Both the position numbers and the translations under genes were made by a program. Positions 10,756 through 24,002 of a stretch of 64,000 nucleotides of DNA are shown piece after piece (position 1 is the first letter of the stretch; each line of letters opens with the position of its first letter). The notes under the pieces were generated by a model. The model made no database searches. It was not told where the DNA came from and saw only the letters and a list, made by a program, of their open reading frames with translations. This stretch comes from Trema orientale (Eukaryota; Streptophyta; Magnoliopsida; Rosales; Cannabaceae): positions 813,275 to 877,274 of the forward strand of contig JXTC01000069.1 of assembly GCA_002914845.1 (NCBI GenBank). The letters run 5' to 3'.

Positions 10756-13700
10756 TTATACTTTTATAATATCAGAGCCACCTTCTTGCCCTGTCCAGCT
10801 CCGAAGTCTTTCAGATGCTTGCTCTACCTGTATAATTTTTTTTTTTTAAAAAAAAGAAGAAAGAAATTGCTTACAAATCCTCAAAATGGGTTTTTGTAAG
10901 TATTGTTTTCAAATTTAAAGGGTACTCTGCATTTTTTATTTTTTTTTTGAGGAGAGGTACTCTGTATTCTATTCCTCTAATAATTTTTCTTTTTTGAGCA
11001 ATATTCCTCTAATAACTGGTCTATCGTGTATACCAAACACACCCTTAAACAACTAAATCTCTTTAATCTTTATATATAGGGACCAATTCAGTAGTTTTTT
11101 TTTTTTTTTTAACATATCTATAGATATTGTTTTACCTAATTAAAAATCATCATACAAATCTTTCTATGGTAAAAAGTGGAGAGAGAAAATCATTAAATAA
11201 TGAGTATTTTTTTTTCTGACTATTCAAATTATGATAGCCGTTAGATAATGATCCAAAGATTAAAAAAAATATCTATAAATAGATAAAAAAAAAATAACTA
11301 TTGAATTAGAATATATATATATATATATATTACCTCTTTGTTCCAGTTGGTCTTGTAAATGATATAAACAAGTATTAGTGTTTGCAAGAATGTCCCACAT
11401 ATCATGCCAATCCAAATTCCCTACAATGAAAATGGCCAATAGTATGTCACCAAGCCAATTGGGAAAAAAAAGAAAAAAAGGTTAAAGGTGAACAAACAAA
11501 CACATGGTGTCACCAATTTCCAAAAAAAAAAAAAAAAAAAAGGAAAAAACACATGATGTTACCAACCAATTCAAGATTATTTAGGTAAAGAAATGAAAGC
11601 ATATAATATAATATGATAATAATAAGATTGATATAATTACATATAATATAACAATAAGATTAATATTAATATTATAATGGTCCATATCATTGTATAGTTA
11701 AACTAGAGAAAGCAGAAACCATGGTTTAGCGAGTCCGAGTGCAGAATGATACTTTACCTCCACTTTTAAATTGGTTTTATAACCAAGAAAAAACCCAAGA
11801 GGGAGACCAATAAGATAATAACAAAACAAGTTTATGTAGGCCACCAAAGCTTGCCAACCTCCTCCTACAGCAACACCTGAAAAGAAAATATATGTTTTCA
11901 CAAAAGAAAAAGAGCCTTTTGTTCAAAAAAAGAAAAAGAAAAAAGAAAAAGAAAAAGGGCCTTGTTCTTTCCGTTGTACTGTACGTTAAAAGGTTTCTTT
12001 GTGAGTAAGTTTTTCATCTCCCTTCAAGCAAAAAAAAAAAAAAAAAAAAAGAGTTTTTCATGTCCCCAAAATTCTAAAATGAACTTTTTTTTAATGAAAA
12101 ATGTACCGCACTAACTTGTGAGAAGACCAAAATGTTATGATATTCTACATGACAATATCATCTTATAATTTTGTCATATACTAAATTTCATTCTTGTATA
12201 GCAAATGACATTGAAATATTTTTTGTCTTCAAGAAATAAGAGGGCTTTATTCTTCTAGAACAAAAAGACAAGGGTACATTTTTTGTTTGGTTATGCTTCA
12301 AAAAGATCTTATGTAAAATTCAGTTACTGATTTATATAACTTTTACAAGTCCAATATAATTTTCCATTAGGGTACAATAGAATTTAACCCTTTCAGTTTT
12401 TACCTGATATAACTGGCTGAACACTATTAAGCACCATGGTTATACCAAGAAGAAAAGCTAAACGAGAGACTGCCTCTTGCATCTCCTCGCTGTCAGTAAA
12501 GATTACAGCAAAATGGTCTTTGGTAAGCAATATGAGGGAGGCAAATAGTATCCCAATGCAGAGAGATTCAATGCATGTAACAATCACAGAGTATTTTGCA
12601 GCCCTTGGATGTCCTGATCCAAGCTCATTGGAGACCCGAACACTAGAGGAGAAGGAAGTGAAAAGGAATAAACTTATATAGTCGCGAGAAGCTGATAAAT
12701 ATTATGAACAAGCTAGTTTGGGAAGAAAGAAAATGGCAAAGAAATTTTTTCTCACCTTATAGCTGCATTGATCCCAATGAATAACATGCCTTCCCACCCA
12801 TTTATGTTCATGCTGAAAATGCATGGTATTGGATACAAAGTCAAATCTTGAACTTATCCATATATTTAGAGAAAAATGAAAAAAAGTATTTAAAAAGACA
12901 TATTTGGTAGGCATATAGGAGACATGACAAACTTGTTTTGACAATAACGTGATTGCGTAGTATAATTTTTTTGACTTTTCTCTTCAATATCTAGGCCTAC
13001 TGGTTCCTATTTTTCTCTTTCAAGATGGTTTAAAAGGTCATCAAAAATGGAAGTCTGTTGATGTTTTCACTTTCAAATACATATTTCCTATATATCTTTT
13101 CATTCGCACATCTTGAGTTGAAATTGGAATGTGTTAGCTAGTTGAGTTGGTAAAGTTTCTTGACACCAAAACTAATGAAGTGAGATCAATCTAGCTTTCA
13201 ACATAATTAGGAAGGGACTATAGGAAAGGAAAAAAGAAACAAGAAAAAATTTGAAACTATTGTTGAATTAGAATGTCATAAGTCTGATTCTATCAAGTTT
13301 GCAACCTAAAAGACTGAAAAGCTATATTAATATGGTAATCAAGCCAAAGGTGAATTTATTCAAATATCTATTATCAACTCACCAGATTGAAAGAGAACCA
13401 ACTGCAATGATAGGATCCTCAAGATGTCCAGTTAGAACAATTATGGTCATGAAATACCAAATCTCTAGACAAAGCATCACAGCTGAAGCCACAGACAGCT
13501 TCACAAAAGCCCACATATCCTTGAAGGCCAGCCAAGACAAGCCCTTCCAACCATCCTGGCACCAACCCACAATGTAAACCACCTGCGCCATCGCCACGGC
13601 CCAAGCCGAGACGTCATAGGCCGCCGCAGCCCCTCCGGTTCCCCATCCGAACACCTTGATGAAGAGGTACAAAATGCCAGTGTGCATGACCAGAGCTGCA

Positions 13701-15222
13701 AAACCAAGCCAAGCCAGAATTGCCACTTCGCTCTGAGCCTGCAAGAACTTCTGGGTTGGAAAATTAATGGCAAGAGAAAACATCTGGGGTATGATTTGGA
13801 TTGAGAATTTCCCAGCCATATCAGCAATTTGATCCTCTTGGCCTAGGATTTTGAGGATTGGAGCTGAGTAGATATAAAGTGGGAGCAAAACAAAGCAGGT
13901 GGTGAACAAGATTATCCATGAACGTTGCATGTAAACTCCTAGCATGTCCACTTGGCCAGCTCCAAATGCTTGACCACATAAGGTCTCTAGAGCACTTGCC
14001 ATGCCAAGCTGCAAACAAATGAATAATCATGTTACCATCAATTTAGTGGGTTTGTTAATTTTTGGACAAGAATATATTGGACTGCTGTCTCTGAGATCAT
14101 GCATCAAATATTTGTTCTACCATGCAAAGAAAACTGATAACATTACTGCCATAATTGTCATGTAAAATTATGAGAGTCTCTATCATAATCTAAAAGCGAA
14201 TATTACTCGTTATTTTTATTTTTATTTTTTTACTTTTTAAAGTTAAAAATCTATATTGTTACTTGGTATTGTCCTTATAAAAATGAGTTACTTTCTAGTC
14301 TAAAAAATTTATGGTGGTGTTACTTAGTATTGCTCTTATACAAATTGGGATTCTACTTTTTACCTGAAAATCCATGGAATAGGAAGGCATAATAACTGAT
14401 TTAATTTTTACCAGAAATTAATCCTCTGTATTTTTCTTTAGACCCGGGTATCCTTCAAACCAGTTCAAAAATGGTTTATATTAATCACAATACAAAACAT
14501 GTAGGACCATTACATTGTAGCTTAGCCAATAAGAAAGTGGCCCAAAGCACCATTAAGAAAATTAATGCAAACATAACACACATGGAGATATGCATATATA
14601 CATGTATATATCTACATATATTAATATACATTTGATAAAGGAAAAAAAAAAGAAAAAAAAAAAAAGAGAGAAGAATTACCAAGAAGCCAAAAGAGAAATT
14701 GGCAATAACAGAGAGAGAAATAGCAACAGCAGAGAGCTCAACATCCCCTATGTGTCCCACGAAGATACTGGTGAAGGAGTTAATCCCATAGTTGCACCAA
14801 ATGTTAAAGGCTATTGGGCCTGCAATGGCCCATAACTTGGAGGACTCGACAAAGCAAACGCTCCTAGCGTCATGGAAGTTTTTAATGGGAGGGTAGTCTC
14901 CCTCTCCCTCCGACCCATCTCCCTCGGTGGACCCCACCAGCGTTGTTGGGGCATATTGGAGCTCTGCCGACTCCAAAATAGAGACCCCGTCAAACCCATT
15001 TAGGCTTTTCTTAGGGGAAGACAATGACAGTGATAATGATGCTGAAGAAGATGATGAAGATGAGGAGCTTCTTCTCTCTTCTTCTTCTTCTTCCTTCTCC
15101 ATCTTGAGTACTGCTTCATCTTCTATCTTGTTATTACCTATTTTTGCTGATTTATTATTGTTACTATTGTTATTTTTTGGTTTTATATCAAACCCTTTTC
15201 GTCTTTCTTTGCTATTACTCAA
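10756..15222 (-). CDS. DTX34: MATE efflux transporter (DETOXIFICATION family, DTX34-like)
   Basis: A multidrug-and-toxin-extrusion antiporter expected in a membrane, exporting organic solutes by cation exchange. Seven exons with GT-AG borders: 15222-14680, 14008-13383, 12812-12756, 12642-12404, 11876-11758, 11420-11334 and 10827-10756. They sum to 1743 nt, or 580 aa, close to family length. Visible MATE landmarks are CGQAFGAG at about residue 192, MQRSWIILF, PTQKFLQAQ, CMNINGWEGMLFIGINAA across the 57-nt micro-exon, RVSNELGSGHPRAAKYSV, and a short tail LRSWTGQEGG. The N-terminus (about residues 10-75) is low-complexity, rich in Lys/Asn, then Glu and Ser. The DTX29-35 clade fits best. DTX34 is preferred because of its neighbours (the SD2-2 and RHB1A genes). 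The substrate cannot be told from sequence. A MITE touches the intron 6 donor. Confidence 0.92.
11071..11330. mobile_element. TA-flanked MITE, copy A (in MATE intron 6)
   Basis: The left end TATATATAGGGACCAATTCA and right end AACTATTGAATTAGA plus (AT)n form terminal inverted repeats. Inside are ACATATCTATAGATATT, GAGAGAGAAAATCATTAAAT and a GCCGTTAGATAATGATCCAA core shared with copies B to G. It lies in the last intron of the MATE gene and ends 3 bp from the exon 6 donor. Confidence 0.75.
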
Positions 15223-16026
15223 GTTTGATCAGAATCAAATTAAAGAGAGTTGAGCTAAGAGCTAGAAAAATTTTCTCTATATTTCTCTGGCTAGCTAGCT
15301 AGTCTTTTGTCACAATTTTTTCGGTTTGCAAAATTTTGATTTGGGTTTGACCAGTTTTTGTGTTAGCTATAACTCAGGTAGGCCATTGAAATTTTTTTTA
15401 TAAAATTTGTGATTGAGCTTGTTCCCTATTTTTACTGATTTATTATAACGTATAATAGAATAAAATAAAGTGCACCTTCACGGCTTCACCATCAAATCTT
15501 CGATTATTATTGATTTTTTTTTTTTGAAAATAATTAAAGATGTAGAGAAATTGAAAACTCTTAGGAAGGAAAAAAAGAAAAAAAATCTTCGCTGTACTAA
15601 TGTGAAAGTCGATTTTACCAAGAAAAGCATATCTACATTAGTAACATTCTATTGTCTTTCATTAGTTAAGATACGAACAAAAACCAACCCGAGGAGGAAA
15701 ATCTTCCTTGACGAATTACGAAAAAAAAAGAGGAGGAAAATCTTCCTTAGTAGAAGATTAATAAAATAAAATAAAAAATCAGATGTCATATTAAGAAAAT
15801 ATTTCTTGCTGCCATTTGATTTTTTTATTTTAAATTAAAATCATTTTGTGAAAACATGTCACACACAACTATGTCTCAACAAAAAATCGATATATATTAA
15901 GACAACATGGACTGACTAAATTACTCAACTTTTATCAGAATCAAATTAACAAGTCGAATAAAACAGTTAGAAAAATTTTCCCTATTTTTTTTTTTTAAAA
16001 AAAAGAGGAAATTTTCTCTAATGTTT
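15223..16026. other. Upstream region of the MATE gene
   Basis: Probable 5' untranslated and promoter sequence for the minus-strand MATE gene, then AT-rich spacer with several A-runs. A short direct repeat (GAGGAAAATCTTCCTT) occurs at about 15694 and 15732. I recognise no clear TATA box or regulatory motif. Confidence 0.4.
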
Positions 16027-16280
16027 ATATATATATATATAGGTTGGTTTCCAATCCGGTAGATTTTTTTTTTACCTATTCATAAGTATTTTTTTTAGTC
16101 ATTGGATCTTATAATCTAACAGCTACCATAATTTGAATAGTTAGAAAAAATAATAATAAATACTCATTATTTAATGATTTTCTCTCTCTTTCATTTACAT
16201 GAAAAGACATGTGTTACCAATTTTAATTGGCCAAAATAATACCAATAAATAGATTAAAAAAAAAACTACTAGATTAGTGT

Positions 16281-16314
<34 letters not shown>

Positions 16315-16396
16315 TGACCAATTTTAATTTGCCAAAATAATACCCATAAATAGGTATAAAAAAAACCTGCTAAATTGATGCCCATATATATAGTGA
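16027..16396. mobile_element. TA-flanked MITE, copy B, with a duplicated right half
   Basis: Full copy at about 16027-16313: TA tract, GGTTGGTTTCCAATCCGGTA left end, ACTACTAGATTAGTGTCC right end, TA tract. At 16314-16396 a second right half follows, with a GACCAATTTTAATTTGCC stretch and the end CTGCTAAATTGATGCCC plus TATATATA. It is probably a remnant of a second insertion into the same microsatellite or a partial duplication. Confidence 0.75.
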
Positions 16397-16511
16397 GATT
16401 TAACTAATCATTTCCGCATGTTATAAAAAAAATGAAAATAACTCATGTACCCTAAGAATCGAATTATAAACTTAGTACCCAATCCCTACTCCACCCCGCC
16501 CACCGAGTTTA

Positions 16512-17755
16512 TCGCTAGCAATTTGTGACACGACATGATAATACGACTCGAAACCTGAACGGAGTTAGCGGGTTTGGGTTTGCCTTAAACGGGATCAGGT
16601 CAAAATAGAGTTGAACCCGCAAACTTTTTTGTTAAATGTATCGGGTTCAGGTTAACACTAGGGATGGCAATATAACCCATGGTTACGGGTATCCGTGGTT
16701 ATCCGATCCGAATGGGGAGGAGAAAAACCGCTCAAGCGGGGAAAATGACCGGGGCGGAGAATAACCGTACCATTAATATGCGGGTATGGTACAGGGACGG
16801 TATTAGTATAATCCGCACCGTACCCGCCCCGATATATATATTTACATAGAAAAATTATTATACATATAAATATCTATTTAATTTTACACTATTTATATTA
16901 TTATATCTTTGGTAAAATAATGATTTTGGAGAGTTATACGTACTTATATATTTAAATTTTAGAGTTTAAAAATTATTAGTATATTGTTGTGTTTAATATT
17001 TTGTTGATTATGAAAAGGATTTAGTATTTTCATCTTAATTTTTTAATATTTTAATATTATCAATGGGTAATGGGTAACCGCGATTTTTCCCGTTATCCAT
17101 TGGTTAATACCCGCACCGTCCCCGCATCTAAAAGAATGGTTAATAGGGCGGGTATGGTATTGTGATTGACTTTCGGGAATGGGGATGGTAATTAAAAAAT
17201 CGTCCCCGATCCGCCCCATTGCCATTCCTAGTTAACACACCAATCTGAAATTGACCTGCAATGATCCGTTTATTAAACGGTAATAAACGGGTTAATTTTG
17301 GTTCAACCTATACTGTTTATGACCTATAAAAAATTATTTAAAAATTTCAATATTTTTATTATGCATGTTTGGATTTCTTTTGCATATTTTTAAGACTTAA
17401 TTATGCATATGTATTGAAATTTTATATGGTTTTTATTTATTTTTAGTAAATATTTTTGTTTAAGATTATATAACATGTATGAATTTATGTTAAATGTGTT
17501 AAAAAATGTATATTTTAGCTAATTTAGATTAAACGGGTTAACGAGTCATACTTGGTTAATTTGACCTGAATATGATCCATTTGAATAAATGGGATACACT
17601 GATCGCGTCGGGTCAACCCGTTTATAAACGAGTCAGGTTTGTATTAAAATTTTTGACATGATTATTAAACGGGTCAGATTTGGGTTGATATATGTGCTGT
17701 TATACATTGACACGACACGAACACGACTTGCTGGCACGAATTGCCAGCTAGCCCC
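16512..17755. mobile_element. Non-autonomous hAT-like element, outer copy
   Basis: The left end GCTAGCAATTTGTGACACGA and the right end GCACGAATTGCCAGCTAGC are imperfect inverted repeats. The interior repeats CGGGTTnnnGGTTAAC-like motifs with no ORF. It is split by a second element at 16659-17230. hAT assignment is by analogy; its own target duplication was not resolved. Confidence 0.55.
16659..17230. mobile_element. Non-autonomous hAT MITE nested in the outer element
   Basis: Starts TAGGGATGGCAATATAACCC and ends GGGCGGATCGGGG-type sequence on the reverse strand, closing with ATTGCCATTCCTA. It is flanked on both sides by the identical 8-bp duplication GTTAACAC (16651-16658 and 17231-17238). 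An 8-bp duplication and T/CAGGG ends are standard for hAT. There is no transposase inside. Confidence 0.88.
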
Positions 17756-18588
17756 AGTAGATAAATTTTCTCTACTGTTATCTGTAACTCGGGTTGGCAG
17801 GCCATTGAAAGAAATTGGATATTCATGCTGAGATTAATGAGTCGGAATAGGGGAAAAAAAATTATATATTGCCATGAAAAATTTTAGTAAATATGCTATT
17901 TAGTATGATGTATGCCTAATAACACCTGTATGCTTAAGGCATATGCAAATGAAGTCTTATATTTTATTTATTTATTTTCACATATACAACTAAATTGATC
18001 TACATTATAGTCGCTCACGGACATTAATAACATGTTTACTAAATTCTTCTCTATAAATTGCCTTACATCTCGTATTTACATTTACATTTGCGTTTTTACC
18101 ACCCATCTTGAAATAAATAAATAGTAACGAAAAAAACTAAAAAAAACATACTTACGACAAATAAAAATTATTATTCAATGGAATGTCAATTTTTGTGCCG
18201 TTATTTTAGGCACAGAAATTGGTGATGGAATTTACCAATGAATAACGGAATAATCATTGTTACCGAATACCATACTACATATTTTAATTCAAAATAATAG
18301 GTAAAATATTCTCAATAATTTGCTTGAGAAGAACCAACCACTCTTTTTATTTAAATAAAAAAATAAAAAACAAAAGTGTCTGCAAGCAACTATAATTTTT
18401 GTTTTCATAATTGACATAAAATAATATACTAGATAGTTTTCTCTAAACTCAAAGATAATAGGAGTATGAGTGGATTAAATTAAATAAACATTCTCTATAT
18501 TTTATAATTATCATATAAAGAGGCAGGTATAGAACTATGCTATTATTGTACATCTTTTATTTAGATATCTATGGATACCAGTAACTAT
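17756..18588. other. Intergenic, no gene seen
   Basis: AT-rich spacer between the hAT-like element and the copia 5' LTR. No ORF of note, structural RNA or repeat was recognised, apart from a possible short inverted pair around GTGCCGTTATTTTAGGCAC near 18195. Confidence 0.4.
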
Positions 18589-18852
18589 TGTCGAGAGAGG
18601 TTTATCTGACAGCTCACATGGTGTGAGCTTAGATGTGTATGACATGTGCATCTAAGATGGGCATCAGGGTTATATGTATGCCATGTGCACTTAGCATGGA
18701 CAAAATTATAGTAGTAGTCACGTGTGTCTTGTGAATGTATACCTAGTTAATTAAATATTCTTGTTTAGGAATATTTCTAGCCTTGGGATTTATACATATA
18801 TGCTGTACCAATTACTAAGAGAAAAGTGAGGAATAATTTTTGTATTTTGTCA
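18589..18852 (+). repeat. 5' LTR of the copia element
   Basis: Begins TGTCGAGAGAGG and ends TTTTGTCA, immediately before the tRNA primer-binding site. It pairs with 23668-23933 along its whole length. Confidence 0.88.
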
Positions 18853-21800
18853 TGGTATCAGAGCTGAATTAAAAGCTCCTGGAACCAATTTTTTTCAGCC
18901 TTCATTGCCGAATATTGTACTCTATTTTTCTCCTGTTTTCCGGAATCAAAACAGAGTATTCCTTCTAGCTTCATTTCTACTGATTTCTCCTTCCATCCCA
19001 GCCTTCCTTGCTGATCGTATAACACCTTTTGTATCTAAATACATCAATAAAATATCATTAACCTGATTCTCGAAAGAACTTGATTATCAGAAATTTATTT
19101 TACAGCCTTATTCTTTTCAAATCACTGTCACCTTAAACAGTATTTCGTTGATATTTAACCTGATTTGTCAAATCAGAATCTATCCTCCTTACAAATCAGT
19201 TTTCTCTTTTTAAACATCTATTTTTATAATGTCTGAGATCTCAGTAACCACACAACCCTTAACATCCTCAACCACCGAAAACCATAACATTTTCATTGAA
19301 GATTTACAAAATGTTTAGCTTGGTCTACGACTCAACGAAAAAATTTATTTAAAATGGTCTCAATTTATCCAAACCTTGTTAAAAGAAAAAGGAAAATTGA
19401 GTCATCTTTTTGGGATAGGTCCGAAGCCAGAAGATCCCAAATTCACTGCATGGGATGAAGAAGATTCAGTTATGATGTCTTAGTTATGGAATTCCATAAC
19501 ACCTGAGGTGAGTGATACTTGTATGTTTTTAAAAAACAACATATGAGATATGGGAAAATTGCAAGCAGAATTATTCAAGAGTTTGTGATGCAGCTCAAAT
19601 TTATGAGATCAAGATGAAAATCTTTACTATAAAACAAAGTAACCATTCAGTTGCTGAATATGCCCAGACTTTACAAAGTCTATGGCAACAATTAGATCAT
19701 TATGAGCGTATTGAGATAAAATACAGCGAAGATGCAACTCTTTTTAAACGTTATATGGAGAAGGAGAGAATATACAAGTTTCTTGCTAGCTTGAATGCTA
19801 AATTCGATTCTGTCCGAGTCTAAGTTTTGGCTAAAAAACTCCCCTCACTAAACGAAACAATGGCCATATTCTGAGAAGAAGAAAGACGTAGATGAGTGAT
19901 GATGGAGCCTTAATTAAAGGAGGGATCTGCCTTGATTGTCAAAGTTGCACACTCTCGAGGCATGAAATCAGACCAGCAACAAAACAATTACTTTGGCAGG
20001 TCAGGAGGAGACATTGGACCATTGGAGAACTCAAAAATGGGAAATAAGGACTCTATATGGTGTACCTACTGCAAAAAGCCCCGACAAAGTACAGGTGCTG
20101 GAAATTCTATGGTAAGCCATCACATACTCAGAATAACTTTTCTTCTACCAACCAAAATTGGACAGCTAAGGGAAATCAAGGAGAATGGCAAGGACAAGTG
20201 CACATGACCTCGGTAAATCCAAGAGGAGAGGGGGATCCGCCCAAAACTCAAGCAAAATTTAATATGGAGGAGATTGAAAAGCTGAGGTATTTCCTGAATA
20301 CAATAGAGAAACCCACAACTACAAATAGTTATTCTTTGGCTCTCTCAGGTAATTATTCTCAGCCTTTTGCATTGAGTTTTTTAGAATTTCCTACATAAGA
20401 TTCTTGGGTGATTGATTTAGGGGCTACTGATCATATGACCCAATCATCTCATGGGTTTGTCTCATATAGTCCTTGATCTAGTAATAAAAAAACTGCTACT
20501 GCTTATAGAACACTTATTACCGTTGCTAGTTAATGGGATGTTGCTATAAACCAGAATCTGGTTTTAAAAATATTCTCCATGTGCCTAAGCTATCCATTAA
20601 TTTTGTTTCAGTTCATAAACTTATAAAAGATTTAGATTGTGTGATAACCTTTTCTTCTACACTTCATCAAATTCAGGATCGGGGCATAGGGAGGATGATT
20701 GGACTTGCTAAGGAAAAGAATGGGCTCTACTTCTTCGAGGAACCTGGTGGGCAGATTAGTACTAAGAATCAGATTCCACTATCTTTATTCTCTGAATCAT
20801 CTCTTTCAAATAAAAATTAGATCTGGTTACATTATTTTCGTCTTGGTCATTCTTCTTTTAGTACTTTGAAAACTATGTTTCCTCGTTTGTTTAAGGGATT
20901 GGAGTTAAGTATGCTTCATTGTGAGGTTTGTAAGCTTGCAAAACACAAATGTACTTCTTTTTCAATAAGTAATACACGAATGACATTCCTTTTTGCTCTT
21001 ATTCGTAGAGATATTTGGGGGCCTTCTCTAGTCTAAAACATTTTTGGGGCTCGTTGGTTTGTCTCTTTTATTGAAGATTGTACTCGAATAATATGGGTTT
21101 ATCCCCAAAAACAAAAATCAGATGTGAGTTCTATATTTTAGAATTTTTTTCAAATGGTTAAAACCCAATTTGAGTAGAAATAAAAAGGGTTCGGTCTGAT
21201 AATGCAAGAGACTATTTTAATCAAATATTGTCACCATTTTTTTTAGACAAATGGGTGATTCATGAGTCTTCTCGTGTCAACACACCACAACAAAATGGAG
21301 TGGTTGAAAGGGAAAATGGTCTTCTTCTTGATGTAACCTGAGCCATTCTTTTCCAAAAATACATTCCAAAAAATTATTGGGGAAAAACTATATTGACTGC
21401 TACACATCTAATTAATAAGTTACCCTCTCGAGTCCTTGGTTACAATAGTCCCATGCAACTTTTTTTTTCCAAATTCTTTCCTGACTTCAAAACGACAAAT
21501 CATTTGATTGCTAGGATTTTTGGGTGTGTATCGTTTATCCATATTTATTTCAATAACCAGAGAAAACTTAATCCTAGGGCTCTTAAATGTATTTTTGTTG
21601 GATATTCATCTACACAAAAAGGAGATAAATGCTACCATCTGACAACAAAATATTTTTTTGTCTCTGCAGATGTCATATTTGTTAAAAATGAAAATTACTT
21701 TTCTCATTCTTATCTTCAGGGGGAATCATTATTCATGGAAGATAAGGATTCAGATTTGGATTTGTTTTTACTTGATTCTTCACCTCCTATAAATGAGACA

Positions 21801-23667
21801 TCTATTCCTATGCAAAATAATTCTAATCCACATACTCCTAATCCAATTCAGAGTGCTACTCTTCCATTATAGGTATACTTAAGGAAGAAAAATCCTATTC
21901 AACTGATGCAAGTACTTGATCCAGAACCTAACCCTAAAACTGATAATGCTAAGGTAATTCCTGACCCTAAAACTAGTAAGAGTGATGTACCAGTTATTAA
22001 TGATGATGATTTTCCTGTTGATATTAGAAAAGGTGTTAGAAAGTATACATTGTCCTACTTTGTATCCTATAAGAAACTATCTAGGAGTCATAAAAGCTTT
22101 CTTATTCATTTGAATACTATTACTATCCCAAAAAATGTCTCTGAAGCATTGAATAGCAAAGAATGGAAAAAAGTTATAAAAGATGAAATGGATGCACTTG
22201 AAAAAAATAAGACATGGGACTTGGTGGAACTACCTAAAGGAAAGAAACTTGTAGGATACAAATAGGTGTTTACTGTGAAATACAAGACAGATGGATCTCT
22301 TGAATGATACAAGGTAAGGTTAGTAGCTAAAGGCTACACCCAAACCTTTGGAGTAGATTATCTCGAAACATTGGTTTCGGTAGTTAAGATGAATACCATG
22401 AGAATATTGTTGTCTTTGGCATCTAACCGAGAATGGAATATACAACAGTTTAATATCAAGAATACTTTTCTACATGGAGACCTTACTGAGGAAATCTATA
22501 TAAAGGCTCCACCAGGATTCGGGTCAGAGAAGAATAAGGTGTGCGAATTGAAGAAAGCCTTGTATAGCCTGAAACAATCTCCTAGGGCTTGGTTTGGCAG
22601 ATTTGCTCAAGTTATGAAAGATATCGGCTACAAGCAAAGTCAAGGTGACTATACATTATTTGTTAAGCATTCAGCATCAGGGGGAGTCGCGGCTCTGTTA
22701 GTCTATATGGATTATATTGTGGTAACAGGAGATGACCTCGAAAGTACGAAAAATCTAAGAAAACATCTTTTGTAAGAATTTGAAATTAAGGAGCTTTGTA
22801 GATTAAAATATTTTCACGGTATTGAAGTTGCTCACTCCTAATATATGATTTTTATATCTCAACAAAAGTATGTACTAGATCTGTTGGCTGAAGCTAGAAA
22901 ATTGGGGTGTAAACTAGTAGAGACTCCTATTGAATAGAATCACAAGCTTAGTGAAGTACCTAAAGATGCAGCAGTAGATAGGGAGTCTTATCAAAGGTTA
23001 GTTGGCAAATTAATTTGCTTGTCATATACCAGACCAGATATAACCTATACTATGGGAGTAGTTAGTCAGCACATGCATAATCCAAAAGAAGTTCATCTTC
23101 GAGTTGCTCATCGAATCTTACAATACTTAAAAAGAACTCCAGGAAAAGGAGTATTATTCAAAAGAGGAGAAAAGCTAACTCTGAAAGCCTACACTGACGC
23201 AGACTATACTGGGTCAGTGGATGACAGAAGATCAACCTCAGGCTATTGTACTTTCCTTGGAGGCAATCTTATGACTTGAAGAAGTAAGAAACAAAATATA
23301 GTTGCAAGATTAGGCGCAGAGGTTGAATTCAGAGCGATGGCTTTGGGAGTGTGTTGAATCTTATGAATAACAATTGTCTTAGACGATTTCCAGATAGCTT
23401 GGGAAGGACCGATGGAGCTATATTGTGATAACAAGTCGGCAATAAATATTGCACACAATCCTATACAACATGACTATACCAAGCATGTGGAGGTAGATAG
23501 ACATTTCATAAAAGAGAAATTAGAAAGTGGATTTATCTGTACACCATTTGTGTCTTCTGAAAGACATCTTGCTGATGTGTTAACTAAAGGTCTAAGTGGT
23601 TCTGCATTTCAATTTATTATCACCAAGCTGGGAATGGACAATATCCACTCACCCGCTTGAGGGGGAG

Positions 23668-23933
23668 TATCGAGAGAGGTTTATCTGACAGCTCACATGG
23701 TGCGAACTTAGCATGTGTATGACATGTGCATCTAAGATGGGAAGAAGGGATATATGTATGCCATGTGCACTTAGCATAGGCAAAATTGTAATAGTAGTCA
23801 CGTATGTCCTGTGAATATATACCTAGCTAATTAAATATTCTTATTTAGGAATATTTCTAGCCTAGAAATTTCTATATATATGTCGTATCAACTACCAAGA
23901 GAAAAAGTGAGGAATAATTATTGCATTTTGTCA
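23668..23933 (+). repeat. 3' LTR of the copia element
   Basis: Begins TATCGAGAGAGG straight after the polypurine tract and ends TTTTGTCA. It is collinear with the 5' LTR at 18589-18852. Confidence 0.88.
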
Positions 23934-24002
23934 TGGTCGTATTATCATTCCCAATTATACTTGACTTTATTGTCATAATATAGTTATATTTATGTATTAT
24001 TA

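Larger units (their letters stand above)
18589..23933 (+). mobile_element. Ty1/copia LTR retrotransposon with both LTRs (fossil)
   Basis: About 5.3 kb, bounded by direct LTRs of about 265 bp. A primer-binding site TGGTATCAGAGC (complement of initiator Met tRNA) follows the 5' LTR at 18853. A polypurine tract (GAGGGGGAG) precedes the 3' LTR. Domains in copia order: gag (about 19230-20300, with a CCHC-like knuckle near 20060), protease (about 20390), integrase (about 20540-21650), reverse transcriptase (about 22110-22840, AFLHGDL- and YMDYIV-type motifs), RNase H (about 23000-23650, ending near ADVLTKGL). It is clearly broken in many places. The LTRs differ by roughly a tenth by eye, which suggests an age of a few million years or more. 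No matching target duplication was seen. Confidence 0.93.

Noticed and set aside
14927-15253. Plus-strand acidic and Ser-rich ORF opposite MATE exon 1
   Set aside because: It is the complement of the low-complexity N-terminus of the MATE protein.
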